From: Pseudomonadota bacterium
GTDB taxonomy: Bacteria; Pseudomonadota; Gammaproteobacteria; Steroidobacterales; Steroidobacteraceae
Length of the DNA stretch: 64,000 nt
Assembly: GCA_023417315.1 (NCBI GenBank)
Contig: JAEZFW010000033.1
Coordinates: forward strand, 1 to 64,000
Direction: 5' to 3'
Shown: piece by piece, positions 1 through 7,244 of the stretch
How positions within the stretch are numbered: position 1 is the stretch's first letter
Layout: every line of letters begins with the position of its first letter
The notes under the pieces: generated by a model
What the model was told of the DNA's origin: nothing
What the model saw: the letters and a program-made list of their open reading frames with translations, nothing else
Database searches by the model: none
Made by a program: the position numbers and the translations under genes

Positions 1-2
1 CT

Positions 3-314
3 CTCAAGAAGGAGGCGACCAAGCCGCCGGCGAAGAACTTTCTCCAGCAGCAAGCGAAGTTCGACACCTTCATCGAGTACTACAACCATGAACGCCCACA
101 CCAGGCGCTGAACATGAAGTACCCGGGCGAGCTCTATCGCGCTTCGCCGCGACCGTATCAAGGTTTACCCGAGCTTGAATATCCGTTCCACGATCGCACC
201 ATCACCGTCACGAGCTGCGGGCGGATCTGCTTGGGCGGTCGCAAGATCAATCAGAATGGACCCTGGGAAGGATGGCGCCCCCGGCCGGAGTTGAACCGAC
301 GACCTACCGCTTAG
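3..314 (+). pseudogene. 3' fragment of an integrase-core (DDE) transposase, truncated at tRNA-Arg
   Basis: The reading frame is already open at the left edge, so the 5' part lies outside the window. The translated segment carries the C-terminal half of an rve integrase core, with the hallmark YNHERPHQAL near residues 28-37 followed by a P-x-E-x-Y motif, as in IS481-like elements. Intact relatives continue for some 40-60 more residues with a C-terminal beta domain. Here homology ends near base 265 and the last codons before the stop at 312-314 are read from the antisense of the tRNA gene. The element is therefore broken at its right end. No terminal inverted repeat is visible. Family assignment is by motif only. 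Confidence 0.75.
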
Positions 315-348
315 GAGGCGGTCGCTCTATCCACTGAGCTACGGGGGC
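273..348 (-). tRNA. tRNA-Arg (anticodon CCU)
   Basis: A 76-nt cloverleaf with encoded CCA (273-275), discriminator G and a 7-bp acceptor stem GCCCCCG/CGGGGGC. The anticodon loop reads CTCCTAA, giving CCU for AGG codons. The T-arm has GGTTCAACTCC. It is downstream of tRNA-Ala on the same strand, separated by a hairpin-forming heptamer repeat, and the two probably share the promoter at 576-603. The transposase remnant joins within about 10 bp of the tRNA 3' end, a typical insertion or recombination boundary. Confidence 0.96.
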
Positions 349-356
349 GGTAAAAA

Positions 357-472
357 GAAGCGGTTAGCGGTTAGCGGTTAGTTCGGAATCGACGATATTC
401 AACCTTGGAGCATCCTGGAGCGGTGCTGTCGTGTCTCAACTAACCGCTAACCGCTGATCACTAAACGCTTCA
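357..472. repeat. Periodic inverted repeat, heptamer GCGGTTA (tRNA-Arg/tRNA-Ala gap)
   Basis: The left arm (360-380) is three exact GCGGTTA copies. The right arm (438-472) is the reverse complement, TAACCGC twice followed by two degenerate heptads, TGATCAC and TAAACGC, that keep the 7-nt phase. The arms begin 8 nt from one tRNA and end 9 nt from the other, so the element fills the spacer. As RNA it could form a long hairpin between the two tRNAs. It belongs to the family described in the findings. Confidence 0.85.
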
Positions 473-481
473 AAGTAAAGT

Positions 482-557
482 TGGTGGAGCCGAGGAGGAT
501 CGAACTCCTGACCTTCTCATTGCGAACGAGACGCTCTCCCAGCTGAGCTACGGCCCC
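482..557 (-). tRNA. tRNA-Ala (anticodon CGC)
   Basis: A 76-nt cloverleaf with encoded CCA (482-484) and discriminator A. The acceptor stem GGGGCCG/CGGCTCC contains the G3-U70 wobble pair that identifies alanine tRNAs. The anticodon loop TTCGCAA gives CGC for GCG codons. It is the promoter-proximal gene of the tRNA pair. Confidence 0.95.
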
Positions 558-575
558 ACCGATGGAAGGGCGCGA

Positions 576-603
576 ATTGTAGCATCGACGGCAGGTCTGG
601 CAA
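576..603 (-). promoter_or_regulatory. Sigma-70 promoter of the tRNA pair
   Basis: On the minus strand, TTGCCA (598-603) and TACAAT (576-581) are separated by 16 nt and followed by a GC-rich discriminator (TCGCGCCC), typical of stable-RNA promoters under stringent control. Transcription would begin about 12 nt before tRNA-Ala. This is a consensus match only. The rest of 604-753 shows no gene. Confidence 0.6.
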
Positions 604-753
604 GCGAGGCCCGCGGAAGCTGGCTGGCGGCCTAGTGTCGGTATGTTCTTCGCCGGGTTTAGGAAGCTGCTCGGGTAGGGACATCCGGCGGGACCGTGGC
701 CTGGAACGACGTGCTCATGAGTGGAGCCAGTCGCACGCGACCTCCTGCGCGGC

Positions 754-1167
754 TCACACTCCGACTACCGTCACGATCACCTCGCGCGTGTGCCGCGAGG
801 TGCGATGCTCCCACAGGTAGATGCCCTGCCACGTTCCGAGCGCGAGGCGCCCTGCGACGATCGGCACGTTGATGCTCGAGCTCGTGAGCATATTGCGGAT
901 GTGCGCGGGCATGTCATCGGGTCCTTCCGTGTCGTGCTCGTAGTCCGGGCTGCCATCGGGTGCGATGCGTTGCATGAAGCGTTCGAGATCGCGGCGGACG
1001 GCGCTATCGGCATTCTCCGTGATGAGGAGCGATGCGCTGGTGTGACGGATGAAGACGTTGCACAAGCCTTCCGCCACGCCTGAGCGCGCCGCGACTTCTG
1101 CGATCTGGGATGTGATCATCTCGAAACCGCGGCCGCGTGTATCGATCTTAAGGATGCGCTGAGACAT
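754..1167 (-). CDS. yjbQ: YjbQ/UPF0047 family protein
   Basis: The 137-residue product matches the compact single-domain YjbQ family in length and motifs: FIRHTSASL near residue 40, NAD followed by a charged helix, GTWQGIYLWEHR near 115-126 and a hydrophobic C-terminus. Members form trimers with conserved His residues and have been reported to have secondary thiamine-phosphate synthase activity; the physiological role is unclear. I chose the ATG at 1167 because residues upstream of it in the open frame do not belong to the family. No strong Shine-Dalgarno is visible. It lies downstream of the phosphatase-like gene on the same strand, beyond a perfect 10-bp hairpin. Confidence 0.88.
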   Translation of the reverse strand: MSQRILKIDTRGRGFEMITSQIAEVAARSGVAEGLCNVFIRHTSASLLITENADSAVRRDLERFMQRIAPDGSPDYEHDTEGPDDMPAHIRNMLTSSSINVPIVAGRLALGTWQGIYLWEHRTSRHTREVIVTVVGV

Positions 1168-1198
1168 GGCGAGAGAAGTGTAGCGCGCCGGGTGCAAT

Positions 1199-1237
1199 GT
1201 GTAAGGTCCGACGGCAACCGTACCGTAGACCTTACAC
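1199..1237. repeat. Perfect hairpin between yjbQ and the phosphatase-like gene
   Basis: GTGTAAGGTC at 1199-1208 is exactly complementary to GACCTTACAC at 1228-1237. The loop contains a second small stem, ACGG-CAA-CCGT. There is no T tract, so it is not a classical terminator in either direction. It could slow transcription or protect mRNA ends between the two minus-strand genes. Confidence 0.6.
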
Positions 1238-1263
1238 GTGTGCGCAGTGCAGACGTACGCCGC

Positions 1264-1818
1264 TCAGTATCGAACCCTGATGACCTTCTTCTTGGATATC
1301 TGCGGTGCGAACACGATGAACATCGAATCGTATTCGTCTTCGCGCAGCGTGACCCGTTGCCCGGTCAGTGCTTCAACCAGTTGGGGCACCGAAGTCAGGT
1401 TGCCCGAGACCAAGACATACTCTCCACGATGGTCGCGCGTAATACGGCTTGCGAGATCGTCCCAGGTCGCGGTTGGCACGAGATTGACCGGAAGCGCAAG
1501 CGTTTCGGAAAGCGGCGTCACGGTTTGATGTGTGCGCCGATATTCCGAGGCGAAAATCGCATCGAGTCCGCGCACGGGCTGAGCCTGGGCGAGCATTCGC
1601 GCAAGCCGCGCCGCTCTTTCGCGGCCATCCACACTCAAGTTCGGATCGGGATCGGTGCCGGGCTCCGTCTCTGCGTGACGCACGATGAAGATCACGGTCG
1701 TGGCTCGCGCATCGAAGACCCCCACGGCCGCAGCGACGAGCGCAATGAAGACAAGCACCGGCAGCAGCAGGGGGAAAAAGAACGGCCGCCGCCGCATCTT
1801 GTCCAGGTCACGATTCAT
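1264..1818 (-). CDS. Membrane-anchored histidine-phosphatase (PGAM) superfamily protein lacking the second catalytic His
   Basis: The product has about 184 residues. It starts with a basic stretch and one transmembrane helix (about residues 13-35), placing the following domain outside the cytoplasm. The domain begins IFIVRHAET with the RH signature at 47-48, followed by L-x-x-D-G-x-x-R-A, ASEYRRTHQT and a C-terminal beta strand, as in small SixA/phosphoglycerate-mutase-like proteins. Where active enzymes have a GHSNT-type motif, this one reads SGNLTS (about 138-143), so the second active-site histidine is absent. It may be inactive or bind rather than hydrolyse phosphate. The start at 1818 (ATG) is preferred over a GTG at 1839, but neither has a good ribosome site. 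Confidence 0.7.
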   Translation of the reverse strand: MNRDLDKMRRRPFFFPLLLPVLVFIALVAAAVGVFDARATTVIFIVRHAETEPGTDPDPNLSVDGRERAARLARMLAQAQPVRGLDAIFASEYRRTHQTVTPLSETLALPVNLVPTATWDDLASRITRDHRGEYVLVSGNLTSVPQLVEALTGQRVTLREDEYDSMFIVFAPQISKKKVIRVRY

Positions 1819-1894
1819 CCGGGCATCATACCATCGCACCCCGAATGAACGTTCGGCGATGTCTAGGGGACGCGGTCTTAGCCGACCAATCCCT

Positions 1895-1943
1895 CTGGCC
1901 TACCTCACCTCCATGACCTACATCACTTCCATCACATCACCTA
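1895..1943. repeat. Nonamer repeat overlapping the ureF stop
   Basis: On the minus strand the stretch reads as degenerate 9-mers resembling TGATGTAGG/TGATGGAAG/TCATGGAGG. The last UreF codons and its TAG stop lie in the first unit. No inverted partner is evident toward the phosphatase-like gene. It fits the stop-abutting repeat family but has only one arm. Confidence 0.6.
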
Positions 1944-2615
1944 CGACCTAAACAACCGCGTGTACTGCTGCTCGTGCTTGGCGCTCGCGAAGGCTTGCAT
2001 CACGCTGCCCGCTGCGATGTCCTCGTCTCTCAATTGCGACGCATCTTCGACAATACGCTCGAGCTCCGGAATCAGCGCATGCAAGATTCGTTGGCCCGCG
2101 CTCTGCCCTAGCGGCACGACTTTCACAGCCGCGAGCGTTTGACCCTCGATCCAAGTCCACGCATAGGTTTGTAGCGTCTCGCGCTCTGGTACCGACCATG
2201 CCGCGCAAGCACACGCAAACATCGAGCCATAGCTGATGAAATGCGGCTGAAGTGGCTGGTTGCTCGGTATGACGCCTAGATCGAGCAGGATGCGCGCGAG
2301 CGCCTGACCCATGTGCCGATCTTCCGCACGCAACTCCTCCGTCTCGCGACTCGCCAGAATGCGAGTGCTCCAGTATTCGACGGCACGTTCATCTCGACCT
2401 ATCCACGCGCATCTCAGTCGCGCAACGATAGGCAGATCGAGCGCGCCGATGTTGTCTCGCGCGAGCCCCCCGATCCACTCGTTCGCCGTTCGCTCGTCAC
2501 TCACCCACCCCGCTTCCACCGCGTGCTCCAGCCCTTGAGAGAAATGGAATCCGCCGATCGGCAGCGCGGGACTGGCAAGATGCAGAAGGCGAACGAGGTA
2601 GCTGGATCTGATCAC
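1941..2615 (-). CDS. ureF: Urease accessory protein UreF
   Basis: The 224-residue all-helical protein has the N-terminal L-L-x-x-A-S-P-A-L-P-I-G-G-F-x-x-S-x-G-L-E signature (residues 10-30) and the C-terminal SAGQRIL motif. UreF binds the urease-UreD complex and recruits UreG, acting as a GTPase-regulating chaperone while the nickel site is built. It follows ureE by 3 bp and is the last gene of the ure block. The final residues and stop are read from a nonamer repeat. Confidence 0.96.
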   Translation of the reverse strand: MIRSSYLVRLLHLASPALPIGGFHFSQGLEHAVEAGWVSDERTANEWIGGLARDNIGALDLPIVARLRCAWIGRDERAVEYWSTRILASRETEELRAEDRHMGQALARILLDLGVIPSNQPLQPHFISYGSMFACACAAWSVPERETLQTYAWTWIEGQTLAAVKVVPLGQSAGQRILHALIPELERIVEDASQLRDEDIAAGSVMQAFASAKHEQQYTRLFRS

Positions 2616-2618
2616 AGT

Positions 2619-3071
2619 TCAGCCATGGGAGTGAGGCGCAAGCGCGGAATGTCCGCCGTAAGCGCCAGCCTCGGGTTCGAAGGGCGCCTCTTCCACGCGA
2701 ACTTCGAGGCCAAGCCCGCGAACCATATCGTCGAGAACGTGGTCGTGCTGGTAACGAAGCCAGCCTCTGCCGATCTGAAGCGCGACATGGCGATTGCCGA
2801 GATGATAGCTCGTTCGTGTCAGTGCGAGCGTATCGTCCGAGTACACGGTCGATACGATCTCTGGTGCGGCGACGACGCGAATGACACGCCCGTCGTCTGC
2901 GAGCAGGAGATCGCCATCGCGCAGCACACTGCCGCGCTCCAGAATCAAACCGACCTCTTCGCCAGACGGAAGCGCTGTGCGTAAACGGCTCTTCGTGCGC
3001 AGCTGAAACGGAAGTACGAGGTCCAGATCCGCCGCAAGAGCTTCGCACAGACGTTGTGTAACGGTAATCAT
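2619..3071 (-). CDS. ureE: Urease accessory nickel metallochaperone UreE
   Basis: The protein has about 150 residues when started at the ATG at 3071, which matches the family N-terminus (ITVTQRL); the open frame allows a start 21 bases upstream at 3092. The N-terminal domain carries LPSGEEVGLILERGSVLRDGD and the C-terminal domain ends YGGHSALAPHSHG, a short histidine tail rather than the long poly-His seen in Klebsiella. The nickel-binding histidine of the metal domain is in the GNRHVALQI motif. It donates Ni(II) to urease through UreG. The gene lies between ureC and ureF, preceded by a hairpin spacer. Confidence 0.93.
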   Translation of the reverse strand: MITVTQRLCEALAADLDLVLPFQLRTKSRLRTALPSGEEVGLILERGSVLRDGDLLLADDGRVIRVVAAPEIVSTVYSDDTLALTRTSYHLGNRHVALQIGRGWLRYQHDHVLDDMVRGLGLEVRVEEAPFEPEAGAYGGHSALAPHSHG

Positions 3072-3076
3072 CGTAT

Positions 3077-3130
3077 GTAGGTCGGATTTCAATCCGACTC
3101 CTTAGAAGGTCGGGATAGATCCCGACCTAC
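3077..3130. repeat. Palindromic spacer between ureC and ureE
   Basis: The outer arms GTAGGTCGG (from 3077) and CCGACCTAC (ending 3130) are complementary, and each half also folds on itself (GTCGGATT/AATCCGAC and GGTCGGGAT/ATCCCGACC). The element begins 5 nt from the ureE start and ends 3 nt from the ureC stop, so it fills the gap like the periodic repeats, although its arms are palindromes rather than heptads. The AAGGAG sequence between the two halves could be a ribosome site exposed in one fold. Confidence 0.75.
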
Positions 3131-3133
3131 AGG

Positions 3134-4837
3134 CTAGAACAAGAAGTATCGCTGAGCGAGAGGCAACACCTTCGCGGGCTCACATGTCAGCAACATCCCG
3201 TCCGCGCGGACTTCATATGTTTGCGAGTCCACTTCGATCTTCGGTTGATAGTCATTCAACACCAGATCCCGCTTGCGAATGGATCGAGTTCCCCTTACTG
3301 CAACGAGGCGCTTGCGCAATTGCAGACGCTCCGCCATGCCATTCGCGAGTCCGACAGCTGAAACGAAGCTCACTGAGGTCGCGCTCCTCGCGCCTCCAAG
3401 CGCACCGAACATGGGACGATAGTGCACGGGCTGCGGAGTCGGGATCGATGCATTTGGATCGCCCATGGGTGCCGCGACGATCATGCCGCCTTTGATGATC
3501 ATCGCCGGCTTCGCGCCGAAGAATGCCGGGCTCCACAGCACGATATCCGCAAGCTTCCCGACCTCGATCGAGCCGATCTCGTGCGCGACACCATGCGTCA
3601 GCGCCGGATTGATCGTGTACTTCGCTATATAGCGCCGCGCACGATAGTTATCGTGGCGAGAGCAATCCTGCGGCAACGCGCCGCGCTGCACTTTCATCTT
3701 GTGCGCGGTCTGCCACGTGCGCGTGATGACCTCACCGATCCGACCCATTGCTTGCGAGTCGGAAGAGATCATCGAGAACGCGCCGAGATCATGCAGAATG
3801 TCTTCTGCAGCGATGGTCTCGCGACGAATTCGCGATTCCGCGAACGCGACGTCCTCCGCGATACCTGGATCGAGGTGGTGACACACCATCAGCATGTCTA
3901 GATGTTCATCGACGGTATTGATCGTGTAGGGCCGCGTGGGATTCGTCGATGAGGGAAGGACGTTAGCCTCGCCGCACGCTTTGATGATGTCGGGAGCATG
4001 ACCGCCGCCCGCTCCTTCCGTGTGATACGTGTGAATCGCACGCCCTTTGAATGCCGCGAGCGTGTCCTCGACGAAGCCTGACTCGTTCAATGTATCGGTA
4101 TGAATCGCGACCTGGACATCGTATTTCTCTGCGACGGCAAGACAATTATCGATTGCCGCGGGCGTCGTGCCCCAGTCTTCGTGAAGCTTGAGCCCGATCA
4201 CGCCGGCTTCGATCTGCTCGTCCAGAGGACCCGGCAAACTCGCGTTACCTTTACCGAGGAAGCCGAAGTTGATCGGCAGCTCTTCGACTGATTGATACAT
4301 GCGCTCGATGTACCAGGGCCCAGGCGTGCACGTCGTCGCATTCGTGCCGGTGGCAGGGCCGGTACCGCCACCGATCATGGTCGTGATGCCCGACATGAGC
4401 GCCTCTTCCACCTGTTGCGGGCAGATGAAATGGATGTGCGAGTCGATACCGCCCGGGGTTGCGATCAGCCCTTCGCCCGCGATGACCTCTGTGCCCGCGC
4501 CGATGGTGATGTCGACATTCGGCTGCACGTCGGGATTGCCGCCTTTGCCGATGGCGACGATGCGTCCGGCTTTGATGCCGATGTCGGCTTTCACGACTCC
4601 CCAGTGATCGAGAATCAGTGCATTCGTGATGATCGTGTCCACAACGTCTGCGGCCAGACGCTGACTTTGTCCCATGCCGTCGCGAATGACTTTACCGCCG
4701 CCGAACTTCACCTCTTCGCCATATACCGTGTGATCGCGCTCGACTTCGATGACGAGCTGCGTATCGCCGAGGCGCACTCGATCGCCTGTCGTCGGGCCGT
4801 ACATCTCTGCATACGCTTGACGAGAGATGCGGCTCAT
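3134..4837 (-). CDS. ureC: Urease alpha (catalytic) subunit UreC
   Basis: At 567 residues this is exactly the usual bacterial length. The di-nickel ligands are present: HIH at 134-136, the carbamylated lysine K217 in IGLKLHEDWG, and downstream histidines in the AIHTDTLNESG and TYHTEGAGGGH segments. The flap region MVCHHLDP carries the catalytic histidine of the family. It hydrolyses urea to ammonia and carbamate as part of (UreABC)3 in the cytoplasm. The start overlaps the ureB stop by 4 bp (ATGA), implying translational coupling. Nothing appears degraded. Confidence 0.99.
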   Translation of the reverse strand: MSRISRQAYAEMYGPTTGDRVRLGDTQLVIEVERDHTVYGEEVKFGGGKVIRDGMGQSQRLAADVVDTIITNALILDHWGVVKADIGIKAGRIVAIGKGGNPDVQPNVDITIGAGTEVIAGEGLIATPGGIDSHIHFICPQQVEEALMSGITTMIGGGTGPATGTNATTCTPGPWYIERMYQSVEELPINFGFLGKGNASLPGPLDEQIEAGVIGLKLHEDWGTTPAAIDNCLAVAEKYDVQVAIHTDTLNESGFVEDTLAAFKGRAIHTYHTEGAGGGHAPDIIKACGEANVLPSSTNPTRPYTINTVDEHLDMLMVCHHLDPGIAEDVAFAESRIRRETIAAEDILHDLGAFSMISSDSQAMGRIGEVITRTWQTAHKMKVQRGALPQDCSRHDNYRARRYIAKYTINPALTHGVAHEIGSIEVGKLADIVLWSPAFFGAKPAMIIKGGMIVAAPMGDPNASIPTPQPVHYRPMFGALGGARSATSVSFVSAVGLANGMAERLQLRKRLVAVRGTRSIRKRDLVLNDYQPKIEVDSQTYEVRADGMLLTCEPAKVLPLAQRYFLF

Positions 4838-5139
4838 AGCGCGCCCATCACTTTCGCGTTGAAGCCGTACACGACGCGATCGCCCGAATAGGCGACGAGC
4901 TCCACTTCTCGTTCCTGCCCGGGCTCGAAACGCACCGCAGTGCCCGAAGGGATATTGAGTCGAAATCCTCGGGTCGCTTCGCGATCGAATCGCAACGCGG
5001 GATTCGTCTCATAGAAGTGATAGTGCGAGCCGACTTGAACTGGACGATCGCCCGTGTTCGCGACTTTGACGCGGACGATTGGGCGGCCCGCGTTCAGCTC
5101 GAGCTCGCCTGCATCGGGAAGGAGTTCGCCTGGGATCAT
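4834..5139 (-). CDS. ureB: Urease beta subunit UreB
   Basis: The 101-residue protein has the UreB signature MIPGELLP at the N-terminus and the VGSHYHFYETNPALRFDR and GFRLNIPSGTAVRFEPG segments. It is the small beta-rich structural subunit of the urease trimer. It starts 4 nt after ureA and overlaps ureC by 4 bp, so A, B and C are probably translated together. Confidence 0.98.
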   Translation of the reverse strand: MIPGELLPDAGELELNAGRPIVRVKVANTGDRPVQVGSHYHFYETNPALRFDREATRGFRLNIPSGTAVRFEPGQEREVELVAYSGDRVVYGFNAKVMGAL

Positions 5140-5143
5140 GTTT

Positions 5144-5446
5144 TCAGGGAATCGGATTGTGAACGGTGACGAGCTTCGTGCCGTCTGGAAAGGTGGCTTC
5201 CACTTGCACGTCCGGAATCATCTCGGGCACGCCTTCCATCACGTCGTCTCGCGTGAGGATCGTCGCGCCGTAGCTCATGAGCTCTGCGACAGACTTGCCG
5301 TCACGGGCGCCTTCCATGATCGCAGCAGAGATCAATGCGACGGCCTCGGGATGATTCAACTTCAATCCACGGGCCTTCCGTCGCTCAGCCAACAAGGCCG
5401 CAGTGAAGATGAGCAGTTTGTCTTTTTCGCGGGGAGTGAGGTTCAT
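5144..5446 (-). CDS. ureA: Urease gamma subunit UreA
   Basis: The 100-residue product begins MNLTPREKDKLLIFTAA and has the GLKLNHPEAVALI and SVAELM motifs found in nearly all bacterial UreA proteins. It is the smallest structural subunit of urease. The gene follows ureD by 25 bp. Separate A and B genes, rather than the fused form of Helicobacter, are normal for Proteobacteria. Confidence 0.98.
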   Translation of the reverse strand: MNLTPREKDKLLIFTAALLAERRKARGLKLNHPEAVALISAAIMEGARDGKSVAELMSYGATILTRDDVMEGVPEMIPDVQVEATFPDGTKLVTVHNPIP

Positions 5447-5471
5447 GAGCTTCGCTGGCTACGGGCTGCGT

Positions 5472-6305
5472 TCATGTGTTCCATATCCTGGGCACTATCG
5501 CCTCTCGCTGCATCAGCTGGGGGCGAAGCCGCTGCCAGATTCCGAGCAGCGCTGACTTCACGGGCTCCGCTTGCGCACCGAGTGCTCGGCAAACAAACAC
5601 GCCATCCACGAGACTGCATGCAAGCTGCACATCGCCTGTGTCCGATTGACGAGCGAGGTCACGCAACGCCTCATCGGCTGGATACGCGAGTAGCGTGCCG
5701 ATCGCTTTGTGACCGCCCAGCCCCCATACCGCAGTTCGAGCTGCACTCTCGCCATCGATACGCAACCGATCGATCAACCGCGGCACACTGTCTACCTCGA
5801 GCTCGAAGCCGAGCCGAAGCATACCTTCCGCGAAGTCTTCGTTGCACGCCGGCAAACCCAAGCACGCGATTTCCCAACCGATGAAGCGCGAGTCGCCGCG
5901 AAGAGAGACTCGTGTCGCGCTGCGAACGCGAGCCGACCTGAAGTAGATACTCTCTTGCGGAAGCCATTCGAGCGATGCGTTGTCTAGCTCGAGCGTTTGC
6001 GCCTGTTGGGCAACGGCTTCCTTCGAGCGATAGAACTTTGCTGCCGCCGGCGTGGTGAGCAGGACCTTCGATCCAGCCTCGGCACACACTCGAATCGCGA
6101 GATCATCTCCGCCGACGACGCCGCCGGGCGGATGCACGACATAGACATGACACACGCCGCCTTCTGGATAGAAGGGCCGCTGCACCACGAGGGGACCGAC
6201 GTGTGCTCGCTCGATGAGATGCGTGCGCTCAGCACGTGCCGCAAAGCGCAGCCGAAGTTCGGCCCGCCAGCCCTCGGCTTCGGTGCTGATGTGCGTCGCG
6301 CTCAT
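5472..6305 (-). CDS. ureD: Urease accessory scaffold protein UreD
   Basis: The 277-residue protein has the family motifs GPLVVQRPFYPEG (about 48-60), HPPGGVVGGD (73-82), a TTPAAAKFYRS segment and the later E-x-L-P-Q-E-like WLPQESIYF. UreD binds apo-urease and passes nickel from UreG through an internal tunnel. It heads the ure structural block, separated from urtE upstream by a 117-bp spacer that holds a nonamer hairpin rather than a clear promoter, so read-through from the urt genes is likely. Confidence 0.95.
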   Translation of the reverse strand: MSATHISTEAEGWRAELRLRFAARAERTHLIERAHVGPLVVQRPFYPEGGVCHVYVVHPPGGVVGGDDLAIRVCAEAGSKVLLTTPAAAKFYRSKEAVAQQAQTLELDNASLEWLPQESIYFRSARVRSATRVSLRGDSRFIGWEIACLGLPACNEDFAEGMLRLGFELEVDSVPRLIDRLRIDGESAARTAVWGLGGHKAIGTLLAYPADEALRDLARQSDTGDVQLACSLVDGVFVCRALGAQAEPVKSALLGIWQRLRPQLMQREAIVPRIWNT

Positions 6306-6319
6306 GGTTGTGTCTTACG

Positions 6320-6409
6320 AGAAGAGTAACCACAAAGAACACATAGAGCACAAAAAAGGAGATCGATTCTCAGTTTTGTGTCCTTTGTGTTCTTTGTGGC
6401 TACTCTCTC
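6320..6409. repeat. Periodic inverted repeat, nonamer CACAAAGAA (urtE/ureD gap)
   Basis: The left arm (6320-6356) is built of 9-mers CACAAAGAA, CACATAGAG, CACAAAAAA. The right arm (6374-6409) is the complementary TTTTGTGTC, CTTTGTGTT, CTTTGTGGC. The arms pair over about 35 bp with few mismatches around a 17-nt loop. The element starts 14 nt from the ureD start codon and ends 13 nt from the urtE stop codon. Confidence 0.9.
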
Positions 6410-6422
6410 CTCTCCGAGTGCA

Positions 6423-7118
6423 TCATACAGTCAGATGCTGCTTCACGAGCTCATCCGTCAGTGCATCGATCCCGCCGCTCGCGACGATCCTACCTTTATC
6501 GATCACTCGAAACTCGCTCGCGACTCTGCGTGCAAACGGGAGCTTCTGCTCGACCAGTAGCACGGTCAGATTCGCCTCCTTGTTCAGCTTCATGATGATG
6601 TCACCGATCTCGTGCACGATGTTCGGCTGGATGCCTTCCGTCGGCTCATCGAGGATGAGCAGCCTCGGCTCGAGCACCATGGCCCTGCCGATCGCGAGCT
6701 GCTGCTGTTGGCCTCCCGAAAGATCCCCGCCTCGCCGACGCAGCATCCTCTTCAGCACGGGGAAGAGCTCGAAGATCTGTTCCGGGATCTTCCGCAGCTT
6801 ATCCGGGCGTGCAGAGAGCCCGATGCGCAGGTTCTCTTCGACGGTCAATTGCGAAAAGATCTCGCGTCCTTGAGGCACGTAGCCGATTCCCAGACCGGCA
6901 CGCCGGTCTGCCGCCAGTGTTCGCAGATCGCGATCTGCATACTCGAGCTTTCCCGAGACCGTAGGCAACAACCCCATGATGCATTTGAGCAGCGTCGTCT
7001 TGCCCATGCCATTGCGACCCATGAGGCACGTGCACGAGCCCTGCGGCACGGTCATGGTGACATCCCAGAGGATGTGACTGCCGCCGTAGAACTGGTTGAG
7101 ATCGGTGATTGAAAGCAT
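6423..7118 (-). CDS. urtE: Urea ABC transporter ATP-binding protein UrtE
   Basis: The 231-residue branched-chain-type ATPase starts at the ATG at 7118. The longer open frame upstream is only translated GTTGACG repeat. Walker A is GRNGMGKTTLL (about 36-46), the signature is LSGGQQQQLAIGRA, and Walker B is LLILDEPTEGIQPNIV, the last part diagnostic of UrtE over LivF. It pairs with UrtD to power urea uptake through UrtB-UrtC. It is the last urt gene, immediately followed by ureD. Confidence 0.95.
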   Translation of the reverse strand: MLSITDLNQFYGGSHILWDVTMTVPQGSCTCLMGRNGMGKTTLLKCIMGLLPTVSGKLEYADRDLRTLAADRRAGLGIGYVPQGREIFSQLTVEENLRIGLSARPDKLRKIPEQIFELFPVLKRMLRRRGGDLSGGQQQQLAIGRAMVLEPRLLILDEPTEGIQPNIVHEIGDIIMKLNKEANLTVLLVEQKLPFARRVASEFRVIDKGRIVASGGIDALTDELVKQHLTV

Positions 7119-7130
7119 ACGCTCGTAGAT

Positions 7131-7243
7131 CAGTTGACGGTTGACGGTTGACGGTTGACGGTTGACGGTTGACGGGCAGAGTGGCGGACTCCGTGCGCTC
7201 CTTCTCTGACTGCCAACTGTCAACCACTAGCTGACAACGTTGC
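7131..7243. repeat. Periodic inverted repeat, heptamer GTTGACG (urtD/urtE gap)
   Basis: Six exact tandem GTTGACG units occupy 7133-7174. The opposite arm (about 7208-7243), read on the other strand, is GTTGTCA-GCTAGTG-GTTGACA-GTTGGCA, degenerate but in 7-nt phase and complementary to the first. It starts 12 nt from the urtE start and ends 1 nt from the urtD stop, filling the gap. The exact tandem run is the cleanest copy in the window. Confidence 0.92.
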
Positions 7244-7244
7244 A

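Noticed and set aside
3077..3130. A rho-independent terminator inside the ure operon
   Set aside because: The stems are strong but not followed by a T-run, and ureE/ureF need expression with ureC.
7131..7175. A CRISPR-like tandem array
   Set aside because: The unit is a 7-mer with no spacers and no cas genes are in the window.
7119..7223. An N-terminal extension of UrtE
   Set aside because: It translates the GTTGACG repeat; conserved UrtE sequence begins at the ATG at 7118.
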